From: CAJJDF01 sp965657945
GTDB taxonomy: Bacteria; Bacteroidota; Bacteroidia; Flavobacteriales_D; CAJJDF01
DNA: 64,000 nucleotides
Assembly (NCBI GenBank): GCA_965657945.1
Contig: CBFHPW010000011.1
Span: forward strand, 4,899-68,898
Reading direction: 5' to 3'
The translations under genes and the position numbers were made by a program. The notes beneath the pieces were generated by a model that worked only from the letters and a program-made list of their open reading frames with translations, searched no databases and had not been told where the DNA came from. This document shows, one piece after another, positions 50,923-59,594 of the stretch; positions within the stretch are counted from its first letter, which is position 1, and each line of letters starts with the position of its first letter.

Positions 50923-53262
50923 ATGAAGTGTAAAATTGTTTGGGGATTTTTGTTTGTGATAATGTCATTTGGTCAATTTGCCCAAGGAGTTCCTATTGGT
51001 CAATGGAAGAGTTATTTCCCTTTTAATGATGTAATAGATATTACTTACAACAGAGGGGTGGCTTATGGAATTACAGCAAATGCACTCATTATCCATGATT
51101 ACAACGAAAATTCTATTGAGCGACTTACGGAGGTAAATGCACTTTCAGACATTGGTCTTTCGGCTGTGGGCTTTAATTCAGCTAACAATGGACTGGTAAT
51201 TGGATATGAAAATGGAAACGTAGATTTTATTCAAGGAAATGAAACCATTAATTTATTTCAAATCAGAGAAAGTACCATAACCGGTGATAAAAAAGTGAAC
51301 CATATATACAACAAAGGTGACTTTGCCTATCTTTCATGTGGCTTTGGGATTGTGGTTTACAATATGAAAAAAAAGGAAGTGAAAGATACGTATGTTATCG
51401 GTCCGGGAGGTTCTCAGATAAGAATTAATCAACTTACGATACAAGGCGGTAAAATTTATGCAGCCACCGAAGCGGGACTTTTTTCAGCTACAGAGAGCAG
51501 TGCTTTTTTGACAGACTTTAACTCTTGGTCAAAGGAATCTTCATTTCCAAATTTCAATAATGAGATAAAGCAAGTGGGAGGTACCCAAAACACATTGATT
51601 ATGAATGTGGTGCAATCTGGTAACATTGATTCGGTGTATGTGTTCAAACATGGAAATTGGATATCGTTGCCTGTATACGGAGGCCGATCAATCAACTCTG
51701 TTTCTGCATCAAACGGGAAGTTAATGGTGAATCAGTTTGATACTATTTATGCGCTAGATACGGCATTAAGTGTAACTCACACCATGACCAATTATGACGG
51801 GTTTTGGAAGCCGCGTTGCAACAACATCACTTATGACGGAACTTATTTTTATATAGCCGACAAGCGGAATGCAAACGTTCGTTTCAAAAATAATTTTGAG
51901 GCAAATTGGCAAACGCCCGAATTTATGTACAGCACAACAGTATTGGATATTGAAGTAGAAGACGGAAACCTCTGGGGATCTACTGGTTCGCTTGTTGGAG
52001 GAGGATGGAACAAAACCTACAACAATGATGGAGCTTTTCATTACGATATCAGAGAAGACAAATGGAGAATTTACAACGCGGCATATCAATACAACGGGTA
52101 TAATTTCTCCAACGGAAGCATGAATGATTTTGTAGGAATGGTGGTAAACCCAACTGAACCAACAAAAGGTTACGCGTGCACATTTTCGGCAAAAGGAGTA
52201 GCCGAATTGTTCAATAATCAAGTAGGCACAGCGTATGATACCTCTAATTCTCAGTTGAGAATAAGCTCATCGCACAACGACAGAATAGCGGTGAAAGACG
52301 GTGATTTTGATGAAGATGAGAATTTATGGCTAGCTAACTCTTGGGTAAGGAATCCGTTGGTGTTAAAAACAAAAAGTGGTACATGGAAATCGTTTTTTTG
52401 CGGTTCTGATTTTCAAAATAGATTGACTGCTTCCGTCACAGTTGATGAACAAAACGGATACAAGTGGATGGTGTTTAAGGATTACAAAGTTCTTGTATAC
52501 AATGACAATGGGACTGTTTTGGACGAAACAGACGATCAATACAAAGAGATTTCTAACGGAGCGGCAAATGGAAACTTGAACAGTACACCGATTTGCATTA
52601 CCGAAGATAAAGATGGGGAAATTTGGATTGGAACAGACGAAGGAATTTACGTTTTTTACTCTCCATCCGAATTGTTTACCTCCCCTAGTTTTGAAGTTCA
52701 AAAAATTAAAGTAACGCTAGATGGAAACGTAGAACTTCTCCTAGAAAGTGAGCGAGTAACCTGCATAACTATTGATGGCGCAAATCGAAAATGGATAGGA
52801 ACGGAAGGTGCCGGGATTTTTGTATTATCCTCTGACGGAACTGAGCAAGAATTAGGCTTTACTGAAGAAAATAGCCCTTTGCTTTCCAATAATATTCACG
52901 ACATTGCGATTGATGGCGAAACAGGCGAAGTTTTTATTTCCACAGACAGAGGCTTAATTTCATACAAAGGAGAAGCGACCGAGGGGAAGCCAGCTTTTGT
53001 AGATGTGTATGCGTATCCAAATCCGGTGCCTCCGGGATATCAGGGAAAAATTGCCGTGAAAGGATTAGTGGCAGACTCCGAAGTGAGAATTACAGATGTT
53101 TCCGGAAATGTAGTCTTTACCTCAAAATCAACTGGAGGTCAAGTAATTTGGGAGGGTAATAACCTGAATGGAGAGCGTGTTAGTACAGGAATATATTTGG
53201 TGTTTATGACATCACCAGAAGGCGCCTCTTCCCATGTGAGCAAAATTCTTTTCATGAAATAA
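50923..53262 (+). CDS. porZ: Type IX secretion system beta-propeller protein PorZ
   Basis: 779 residues. A signal peptide ends near FAQG; then VPIGQWKSYFPFNDVIDITYNRGVAYGITANALIIHD starts the first propeller, as in PorZ. Repeated blades include DGEIWIGTDEGIYVF and ANRKWIGTEGAGIFVLSSDG. The C-terminal domain (from about 690: VDVYAYPNPVPPGYQGKIAVKGL to HVSKILFMK) resembles the T9SS sorting domain but in PorZ is kept. In Porphyromonas PorZ belongs to the PorU-PorV-PorQ-PorZ attachment complex and hands anionic LPS to the sortase PorU. The propellers also match two-component-regulator repeats, which can mislead annotation. Confidence 0.85.
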   Translation: MKCKIVWGFLFVIMSFGQFAQGVPIGQWKSYFPFNDVIDITYNRGVAYGITANALIIHDYNENSIERLTEVNALSDIGLSAVGFNSANNGLVIGYENGNVDFIQGNETINLFQIRESTITGDKKVNHIYNKGDFAYLSCGFGIVVYNMKKKEVKDTYVIGPGGSQIRINQLTIQGGKIYAATEAGLFSATESSAFLTDFNSWSKESSFPNFNNEIKQVGGTQNTLIMNVVQSGNIDSVYVFKHGNWISLPVYGGRSINSVSASNGKLMVNQFDTIYALDTALSVTHTMTNYDGFWKPRCNNITYDGTYFYIADKRNANVRFKNNFEANWQTPEFMYSTTVLDIEVEDGNLWGSTGSLVGGGWNKTYNNDGAFHYDIREDKWRIYNAAYQYNGYNFSNGSMNDFVGMVVNPTEPTKGYACTFSAKGVAELFNNQVGTAYDTSNSQLRISSSHNDRIAVKDGDFDEDENLWLANSWVRNPLVLKTKSGTWKSFFCGSDFQNRLTASVTVDEQNGYKWMVFKDYKVLVYNDNGTVLDETDDQYKEISNGAANGNLNSTPICITEDKDGEIWIGTDEGIYVFYSPSELFTSPSFEVQKIKVTLDGNVELLLESERVTCITIDGANRKWIGTEGAGIFVLSSDGTEQELGFTEENSPLLSNNIHDIAIDGETGEVFISTDRGLISYKGEATEGKPAFVDVYAYPNPVPPGYQGKIAVKGLVADSEVRITDVSGNVVFTSKSTGGQVIWEGNNLNGERVSTGIYLVFMTSPEGASSHVSKILFMK

Positions 53263-53316
53263 GAATTAGGATCGGATAAAATCTTGTAAGTTAGTGCCTA
53301 ATTAGTGTACACAAAC

Positions 53317-55122
53317 ATGAATCATTTCCTCTCACATTTTAACACCTCCTTGTCTTTCAAGATACTGTTGACATTGTGTACGCTTATTTTGGTTTTCAGA
53401 GCCACCACTATCTCCGAAAAGGAAACCTCTTGGGATGTACTTGGGTATTACCTTCCGCTTCCTGCTACTTTTATTTATGAGGATCCTCTAATGAAAGACA
53501 GAGCGTGGATTGAACAAGTGAATGAAGAAAAAAAACTCACGGATACATTGTATCAAATTTCCACCGCACCCGATGGAAGCCCCATGTATTTCTTCTTGCT
53601 CGGAATGGCCATGTTATTTCTCCCCTTTTTTTGGTTGGGACACGGTTTGGCTTTTCTCTTAGACTATCCCATGGATGGATTCAGCATGCCGTATCAAATT
53701 GCCATGGTAATAGGAGGATTGGTTTACACATTTATTGGGTTAATCTATCTTCGCAAAATTTTACTTCATTTTTTTTCCGAAAAACTTACCTCATTGGTTT
53801 TGGTAATTATAGTGCTTGCTACAAATTATTCTCACCATTTAACCCTAAAGAATCTCGAAACCGTGAACGTGTTGTTTATGTTTGTGGCAGTACTCATTTG
53901 GAACACCCTACAATGGCATAAAACACAAAAGTTGGTCAATGTATTGGCGATAGGAATTTCGATTACGTTCATGTCTTTAGTTAAGCCCAGCGAAGTGTTA
54001 ATAGTCTTTCTTCCAATTTTTTACGGAGTGTACAATCAAGAATCTTTCCTCAATAAATGGAAGTTAATACAAACCAAACGAACTCAATTTTTTTGGACTT
54101 TTTTAGTATGTCTTCTCATTGCTTTGCCTCAAATGAGTTATTGGTATAGTCGGACCGGCAGTCTCTTTTATGATAGTTATATAAATCCAGGAGTAGGCCT
54201 GGATGTGCTGTCTCCTTATGTTTTCGAATCTCTTTTTAGTTTCAAAAAAGGTTGGTTCGTCTACACACCTGTCATGATTTTGTCGGTTGTGGGCTTTTAC
54301 TTTTTTTTCAAGAAAAAAAGAGAAATAGCTCTGTCTTTTTTCCTTTATGTTCTATTTACCTCCTACATTATTTTTAGCTGGACCGAGTGGTGGTATGGCG
54401 CAGCATTTTCCAATCGACCTTTGATTACGGTCTACCCAATTTTTGCTATTTCGCTTGGTTTTTTTCTGCAATTTATTGATGAGAAAAGAAAAGTAACAAA
54501 ACTGTTTGTGTTGGTATTTATTCTTGGAGCCACTTTTTTGAATCAATTTCAATGGTGGCAACTGAGAGAAGGAATACACGATCCTTATAGGATGACGAAG
54601 GAATATTACCTGGCTACTTTTCTTAAAACTTCAGCCACCGAAGCAGATAAAAAACTCTTGTCTGTGTACAGAAATTTTGACGGATCTCATCAATTTACAA
54701 ACAAAAGTGACTATACATTAAAATCCACCTTTTTGGTTTCCCCTTCCGATACGAGCCCTTCATTTTTGTTAACTTCGAGCGAGGAGTTTTCACCCGTGTT
54801 TGAGAAACTATTTGAATCTCTTACCGAAAAGGATCATATTTGGGCTGAGGTGATGGTAACTTACACAAATTCAAGTAGGAGTAAATCAAAACTTCCTTTG
54901 GTTGTGGCCCACATGAATAGGAAAGAGGGAGCTTACGGATATTCTAGTTCGCAGTTATCGGTTTGGTCAGATTCTTCTCAAAATGAATGGGTTCACAAGA
55001 GTTTTTATATGACTCCAAATGTAAGAAACAGTCAAGACGGATTGAAGATTTACCTGTGGAATAACAGCCAAGCGGAAATCAAGATAGAACGAATGGAAGT
55101 AAAAATCTATGAACCAAAATAA
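53317..55122 (+). CDS. Large multi-spanning membrane protein, GT-C-like
   Basis: About 601 residues from the ATG at 53317 (a GTG twelve bases upstream is the other option). Around twelve membrane segments run from residue 10 to about 425, followed by a soluble C-terminal domain of about 170 residues with beta-rich stretches. The first extracytoplasmic loop after helix 1 begins TTISEKETSWDVLGYYLPLPATFIYEDP. It has the acidic residues in the position typical of GT-C enzymes that take sugars from lipid carriers, and SWTEWWYGAAFSNRP lies further on. A GT-C role is inferred from topology. The next gene has the same layout. Confidence 0.6.
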   Translation: MNHFLSHFNTSLSFKILLTLCTLILVFRATTISEKETSWDVLGYYLPLPATFIYEDPLMKDRAWIEQVNEEKKLTDTLYQISTAPDGSPMYFFLLGMAMLFLPFFWLGHGLAFLLDYPMDGFSMPYQIAMVIGGLVYTFIGLIYLRKILLHFFSEKLTSLVLVIIVLATNYSHHLTLKNLETVNVLFMFVAVLIWNTLQWHKTQKLVNVLAIGISITFMSLVKPSEVLIVFLPIFYGVYNQESFLNKWKLIQTKRTQFFWTFLVCLLIALPQMSYWYSRTGSLFYDSYINPGVGLDVLSPYVFESLFSFKKGWFVYTPVMILSVVGFYFFFKKKREIALSFFLYVLFTSYIIFSWTEWWYGAAFSNRPLITVYPIFAISLGFFLQFIDEKRKVTKLFVLVFILGATFLNQFQWWQLREGIHDPYRMTKEYYLATFLKTSATEADKKLLSVYRNFDGSHQFTNKSDYTLKSTFLVSPSDTSPSFLLTSSEEFSPVFEKLFESLTEKDHIWAEVMVTYTNSSRSKSKLPLVVAHMNRKEGAYGYSSSQLSVWSDSSQNEWVHKSFYMTPNVRNSQDGLKIYLWNNSQAEIKIERMEVKIYEPK

Positions 55123-56551
55123 GATGAAACATTTTCTGAAATTATATTGGGAATTTCTGGCGGTATCCCTTGGGTTAAGCTTGTTAGTTTTATTCTCGTT
55201 GGATCATATATTTTTTTGGGATACTGTCCAGCTAGGCGCTAAGCATGCTACTTTTTTTTATGAGAATGAGATGGCTTTGCAATTTTTACCCAATGAAATA
55301 GACAGCGGTCATATTCCCACTTTTGGATATTTGTTAGCTCTGCTCTGGACAATTTTTGGAAAAAGCCTGTGGATAAGTCACTTGCTTATTTTGCTATTCG
55401 CATTGGGTATAGCTTGGCAGCTCAATAAATTGGCCTTGCGTTTTTTTCAGAAAAAACACGCTTTTTGGGTATTGCTCATAATCTTGTTGGACACAACAAT
55501 CCTTAGTCAAATAAGTTTGGTGTCACCAGATGTGCCGTTACTGTTTTTCTTTCTCTTGGCTATTAATGCTATTTTAAAACAAAACAAATGGCTGATTGCG
55601 TTGGCATTTGGTTGCCTGTTTCTCATTAGTTTGAGAGGAATGATTCTCACTGTTCCTTTGTTTTTGTTCGAAATTATAGGGTGTTGGAAGAGTAATACAA
55701 ATTGGAAAAATAAGCTCACACAACTAGTAAAAACAGGAATTCCGTATTTGCCTGCCGCCCTTATTTTTATTATATTTAGCTATTATCATTACACGCAGAA
55801 AGGTTGGATTGGCTATCATGAAAACTCACCCTGGGCGGTATTTTTCGAAAAAGTAAACTTCCAAGGAATGGTAAAAAACACGCTAATTTATGGGTGGCGA
55901 ATTCTAGATTTTGGTCGATTGTTTATTTGGTTTGTTGGAATAGTTTCCCTTGTTTTTGTAGGTTTTAGTCAAGCCAAAAAATCAGCGAAATTCAAGCAAT
56001 TATTACTTTTGTTTATGTTGATTGTAGTTTTCTTGGCAATTCCAGCGGTGTTGTACACCGATTTAAAAGGACACCGATATTTCATGCCTGTTTACCTCTC
56101 TTTTTCTTTGTTGGTTCTTTTCGTGTTGCTCGAGATGAATCGATCAGAAAAATGGAAAAAAATGGGAATCTCAATCGCAATCATTGGGTTGATTTCCGGA
56201 AGTTTTTGGGTGTATCCCAAAAGGATAGCTCAAGGATGGGATTCCACTCTGGCTCACTTTCCTTATTACTCAATGCGCCAATCAATGATTCATTTTATGG
56301 ATGAAAATAAGATGGACAAAGAACAAATAGGTTTTGATTTCCCAGGAGCTTACCCACAAAAATTTCTAGACCTTTCTGATGAAGAATGGTCTTTTCCTGA
56401 GGCGGATTTTAAGTCTCAGAAGTACATTCTTTATTCGAACGTTGTGAATGAATTTACAGATGAAGAGTTGCTAGAGTTAGAGAAAAACTGGCAAGTTGTT
56501 CATCAAGAGACAAGCTTAACAGTTGAAATGATTTTGTACAGAAGAAATTAG
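55109..56551 (+). CDS. GT39/ArnT-like membrane glycosyltransferase
   Basis: 480 residues with about eleven membrane segments. The first loop has FFWDTVQLGAKHATFFYENEM, followed by IDSGHIPTFGYLLALLWTIFGKSLWISHLL. This matches the GT39/ArnT/PMT pattern in which an aspartate in loop 1 is catalytic. LVSPDVPLLFFFLLAINAIL and KGHRYFMPVYLSFSLLVLF are further family-like parts. Such enzymes move sugars from polyprenyl-phosphate to proteins, lipid A or glycans outside the cytoplasm. The ATG at 55109 overlaps the previous gene by 14 bases; an ATG at 55124, one base after that stop, is equally possible. The two genes are surely cotranscribed. Confidence 0.75.
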   Translation: MNQNKMKHFLKLYWEFLAVSLGLSLLVLFSLDHIFFWDTVQLGAKHATFFYENEMALQFLPNEIDSGHIPTFGYLLALLWTIFGKSLWISHLLILLFALGIAWQLNKLALRFFQKKHAFWVLLIILLDTTILSQISLVSPDVPLLFFFLLAINAILKQNKWLIALAFGCLFLISLRGMILTVPLFLFEIIGCWKSNTNWKNKLTQLVKTGIPYLPAALIFIIFSYYHYTQKGWIGYHENSPWAVFFEKVNFQGMVKNTLIYGWRILDFGRLFIWFVGIVSLVFVGFSQAKKSAKFKQLLLLFMLIVVFLAIPAVLYTDLKGHRYFMPVYLSFSLLVLFVLLEMNRSEKWKKMGISIAIIGLISGSFWVYPKRIAQGWDSTLAHFPYYSMRQSMIHFMDENKMDKEQIGFDFPGAYPQKFLDLSDEEWSFPEADFKSQKYILYSNVVNEFTDEELLELEKNWQVVHQETSLTVEMILYRRN

Positions 56552-56623
56552 AAAAAAGAGTGTCAGGTACTTACGTCTTTTTTTTGTATTTTTATTTGAT
56601 TAAGAATTTTACTACTAAAACAA

Positions 56624-57355
56624 ATGGATAGACTTATTTCTTGCATAATTGTAGATGATGATGAAACTTCGAGGTTCGTCTTATCGAATCTCGTTAAAAA
56701 AAACGGCTCACTCAATTTGTTAAAAGCTTGCTCAAACGCACTTGATGCAAGAGATGTTGTGAATAGGATGGAAGTAGATCTTATGCTGTTGGACATTGAA
56801 ATGCCCTATGAAAACGGTTTGGATATGTTAGAGAAAATGAAAACGAGGCCCCATATAATTTTTATCACCTCTAAAACCAATCATGCCATCAAAGCATTTG
56901 AATTTGATGCAGTTGACTACATTGTAAAACCAGCCACTTTAGAAAGATTAAATAGTGCTGTGGAAAAGGTAAAAAGAAGGGTGTTTAGTACACAAGTTAA
57001 TGAGTCGTTGGAGTCGAATGATGAATTTATTTTAATTAAAAAAAATAGAGAAACTCAAAAAATTCCCTACCGAAATGTTGAATATATTGAAGGATCGAGC
57101 AGTTATATAACTTATTTCAGGACAGATGGTAAAATGACGACCACCGGAATATTAAAACAAATAGAAGAGACCTTAAATCCAGATGTTTTTACAAGAATTC
57201 ATAGATCTTTTATTGTGAATATAAGAAAGGTAAGTAAAATTACCGCCCAACAAGTGTTTATTAGAGATAAAAAACTGCCTCTTTCGAGAAAATATAAAAA
57301 AGTGGTAAAAGAACTTTTTGAAAAACATAATGGTCTAAAAATTGGAGATGAATAA
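56624..57355 (+). CDS. LytTR family DNA-binding response regulator
   Basis: 243 residues. The receiver domain (about 3-120) has the acidic pocket IIVDDDE, the phosphoacceptor Asp57 in LMLLDIEMPYENG, Thr/Ser in FITSKTN and Lys102 in YIVKPATLERL. The LytTR DNA-binding domain is at about 135-237 (FILIKKNRETQKIPYRNVEYIEGSSSYITYF, IHRSFIVNIRKVSKI, LPLSRKYKKVV). No histidine kinase gene adjoins it. An HPt protein gene follows 109 bases downstream, suggesting that phosphate reaches this regulator through a separate HPt step. Confidence 0.93.
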   Translation: MDRLISCIIVDDDETSRFVLSNLVKKNGSLNLLKACSNALDARDVVNRMEVDLMLLDIEMPYENGLDMLEKMKTRPHIIFITSKTNHAIKAFEFDAVDYIVKPATLERLNSAVEKVKRRVFSTQVNESLESNDEFILIKKNRETQKIPYRNVEYIEGSSSYITYFRTDGKMTTTGILKQIEETLNPDVFTRIHRSFIVNIRKVSKITAQQVFIRDKKLPLSRKYKKVVKELFEKHNGLKIGDE

Positions 57356-57464
57356 AAGTAGAATTAGCTGACAATTTATGTAAATTAACACATTCAATTC
57401 GCGGTTAATTGGCAGTTGCAGTGAAAATTGTTCGGATACAATAGACAGTATTAAAGTAGAACTC

Positions 57465-57794
57465 ATGATTAAGAAAAGTGTAGAAAAAGAATTGGGCATT
57501 GATATTTTTGTGGAGGCACTTGAGATATTTTTGAGTAATGCTGAAAAAGATTTTGTTTTAATGAATTTATACATTGAGGCTCAAGACTATTTGAATGCTA
57601 AAGAGTTGAGTCATAAATTGATAGGGAGTTGTGAGGCCGTAGGAATTAAAAAACTACCTAAATTATTAAGAGAGTTAGACACCAGTTTAAAGACGCGATA
57701 TGTGCGAAAGGATTTGTTAGGCGCCATTAATGACGTGTACGAGGAAGTAAAATCCTTTCTTATGAAGGAATATTTAATCGAAATTCAGGATTAA
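57465..57794 (+). CDS. HPt (histidine phosphotransfer) domain protein
   Basis: 109 residues, all helical. The phosphorylatable His50 is in ELSHKLIGSCEAVGIKKLPKLLRELD, the HPt signature (His-x-Leu/Lys-x-Gly-Ser). There is no other domain. It lies between a LytTR regulator and trpS and probably carries phosphate between a hybrid kinase elsewhere and a response regulator, perhaps the neighbouring LytTR protein. The second point is inference from position only. Confidence 0.85.
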   Translation: MIKKSVEKELGIDIFVEALEIFLSNAEKDFVLMNLYIEAQDYLNAKELSHKLIGSCEAVGIKKLPKLLRELDTSLKTRYVRKDLLGAINDVYEEVKSFLMKEYLIEIQD

Positions 57795-57852
57795 TTTGGA
57801 GACCAACCCATAAAATTTTAGTTACTTTGAATTGAAAAATTCATCAACCACT

Positions 57853-58821
57853 ATGGCAAGAATACTTACCGGAATACAAAGCACAGGAACACCACATCTC
57901 GGAAATTTGTTGGGAGCTATCATTCCAGCAATTGAAATGGCAAAAAATGAAGAAAATGAATCTTTTTTGTTTATTGCGAATTTACATACACTTACCCAAA
58001 TAAAAGAGGGAGAAACATTAAAAAATAATACATTAGAAACTGCTGCTGCTTGGTTAGCTTTTGGGTTGAATGTAAACAAAACGGTGTTCTATCGCCAAAG
58101 CGATATTCCTCAAGTAACCGAACTTACTTGGTATCTCAATTGTTTTTTTCCGTATCAAAGACTCAAATTGGCTCATTCTTTCAAAGATAAAGCCGATAGA
58201 TTAGAGGATGTGAACGCAGGTTTGTTTGATTATCCTATGTTGATGGCAGCAGATATCTTAATGTATGAAGCAGAAATTGTTCCGGTAGGTAAAGATCAAA
58301 TGCAACACCTTGAAATCACAAGAGATGTCGCTAGCCGATTCAATAATCAAATGGGAGAAACACTGGTTCTGCCTCAAGGAAAAGTGAGTGAGAATACTAT
58401 GCTTGTGCCGGGAACAAATGGAGGGAAAATGAGCAAGTCTCAAGGCAACATTATTAATATTTTCCTGCCAGACAAAAAATTAAGAAAACAAATTATGACC
58501 ATCGAAACGGACAGCACACCGCTCGAGGAACCAAAAAATCCTGATACCTGCAATTGTTTTGCGATTTATAAATTATTGGCAAACGAAGAGCAAATAGCAG
58601 AAATGCGAAAAAATTACGAGGCTGGTGGCTACGGTTATGGACATGCAAAACAAGCTTTATTTGAATTGATTGTAGAAAAGTATAAAGACGAAAGAGAGAA
58701 GTTTAACTACTACATCGAAAACCCACATTTGGTGGAAGAGCAACTAATGATTGGGGCGGAAAAAGCAAGAAAAATCGCCAATGAAGTTTTGGCGAATGTA
58801 AGAGTTAAGTTGGGGTATTAA
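57853..58821 (+). CDS. trpS: Tryptophanyl-tRNA synthetase
   Basis: 322 residues from the ATG at 57853 (MARILTGIQSTGTPHLGNLLGAI); an earlier in-frame start at 57832 would add seven residues not seen in the family. The class I signatures are TGTPHLGN (HIGH-like) and GGKMSKSQGN (KMSKS). FLFIANLHTLTQ, DIPQVTELTWYLNCF and YPMLMAADILMYEAEIVPVGKDQMQHLEITRDVA are typical of bacterial TrpRS. It charges tRNA-Trp. It is followed by a repeat-rich spacer. Confidence 0.96.
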   Translation: MARILTGIQSTGTPHLGNLLGAIIPAIEMAKNEENESFLFIANLHTLTQIKEGETLKNNTLETAAAWLAFGLNVNKTVFYRQSDIPQVTELTWYLNCFFPYQRLKLAHSFKDKADRLEDVNAGLFDYPMLMAADILMYEAEIVPVGKDQMQHLEITRDVASRFNNQMGETLVLPQGKVSENTMLVPGTNGGKMSKSQGNIINIFLPDKKLRKQIMTIETDSTPLEEPKNPDTCNCFAIYKLLANEEQIAEMRKNYEAGGYGYGHAKQALFELIVEKYKDEREKFNYYIENPHLVEEQLMIGAEKARKIANEVLANVRVKLGY

Positions 58822-58889
58822 TTTATACTTTTCCTTCTTGAGAGCTTCTATCGACCTTTCGGGAAGGGTAATAGAGGTGCCTTTTATCT

Positions 58890-58972
58890 GTCATTCCCCA
58901 CTTGATGCGGAATCTAAAGTTGATACAGATGAAGTTATTACACAACAAATTCTAAATCAAGTTCAGGATGAC
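58890..58972. repeat. Nested palindromic intergenic element, 83 bp
   Basis: It begins GTCATTCCCCACTTGATG and ends CATCAAGT-like AAATCAAGTTCAGGATGAC, with GGAATCTAAA inside. Ends and inner arms are inverted relative to each other, as in the 82-bp element at 26306. The match is less perfect, so this copy looks older. Confidence 0.65.
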
Positions 58973-59013
58973 TGCCTTTCTCTTATTTACTTGTGAACTA
59001 TCCTTGTTTTAAA

Positions 59014-59036
59014 ATTCCCGCTTTCGCGAGAATGAC
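59014..59036. repeat. Short palindromic repeat
   Basis: ATTCCCGCTTTCGCGAGAATGAC: ATTC pairs with GAAT, and CGC with GCG, and the end GAATGAC is shared with the 26306 element. Confidence 0.55.
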
Positions 59037-59114
59037 AAATTCTTTGTTTCAATATACTGACAAACCTGAACCTTGAGCTCAACCATAGGGAGAGCATCGA
59101 ACGGGTGACTTAAT

Positions 59115-59594
59115 TTAAAACAATCCCTTCTCCTCTTTCTGAGAATCTTCGTACCCGTTGTCAACTAACAAATCTTTTCCATGGGCGGCAGAAACAGCTA
59201 ATTGATCGCATACTTCGTTATATTTGTTTCCGGCATGACCTTTTACCCAGATGAACTCAACCTGATGTTTGGGATAAATTTCTAAAAAACGCTTCCACAA
59301 ATCTGCATTTTTTTTCCCTTTGAAGTTCTTTTTTACCCAGCCAAACACCCATTTTTTTTCTATCGCATCTACCACATACTTACTGTCAGAATAAATTTTA
59401 ACCGAATATCCAGGTTTTTTTAGTTTTTCTAACCCAACAATTACGCTGAGTAATTCCATTCTATTGTTGGTGGTGTGTCGGTATCCTTGTTTAAATTCCT
59501 TGTAGTGTTTTCCTGCCATGAGAACAATTCCATAACCTCCTGGGCCCGGGTTTCCCAAAGCCGATCCATCTGTATACATTTTTATGTGACTCAT
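59115..59594 (-). CDS. rnhA: Ribonuclease HI
   Basis: 159 residues, the bacterial RNase HI length. The four catalytic acids are seen in MYTDGSALGNPGPGGYG, TNNRMELLSVIVGLE, KIYSDSKYVVDAI and WVKGHAGNKYNEVCDQLA. It cuts the RNA strand of RNA-DNA hybrids. The last dozen residues are charged and variable. The gene overlaps the stop of purN by four bases (ATGA), so both are cotranscribed. Confidence 0.95.
   Translation of the reverse strand: MSHIKMYTDGSALGNPGPGGYGIVLMAGKHYKEFKQGYRHTTNNRMELLSVIVGLEKLKKPGYSVKIYSDSKYVVDAIEKKWVFGWVKKNFKGKKNADLWKRFLEIYPKHQVEFIWVKGHAGNKYNEVCDQLAVSAAHGKDLLVDNGYEDSQKEEKGLF

Larger units (their letters stand above)
58822..59114. other. Repeat-bearing intergenic spacer between trpS and rnhA
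   Basis: 293 bases between convergent genes. It holds a nested palindromic element at 58890-58972 and a short one at 59014-59036; no gene is seen. Confidence 0.45.

Noticed and set aside
51766..52221. 151-residue open frame on the minus strand inside porZ
   Set aside because: It lies fully antisense to a well-supported gene, has no family resemblance and an odd residue composition; it is a shadow of the porZ frame.
50923..53262. Reading porZ as a two-component sensor because of its regulator-type propeller repeats
   Set aside because: There is no kinase, receiver or DNA-binding domain and no membrane helix after the propellers. The C-terminal domain and overall layout fit PorZ.
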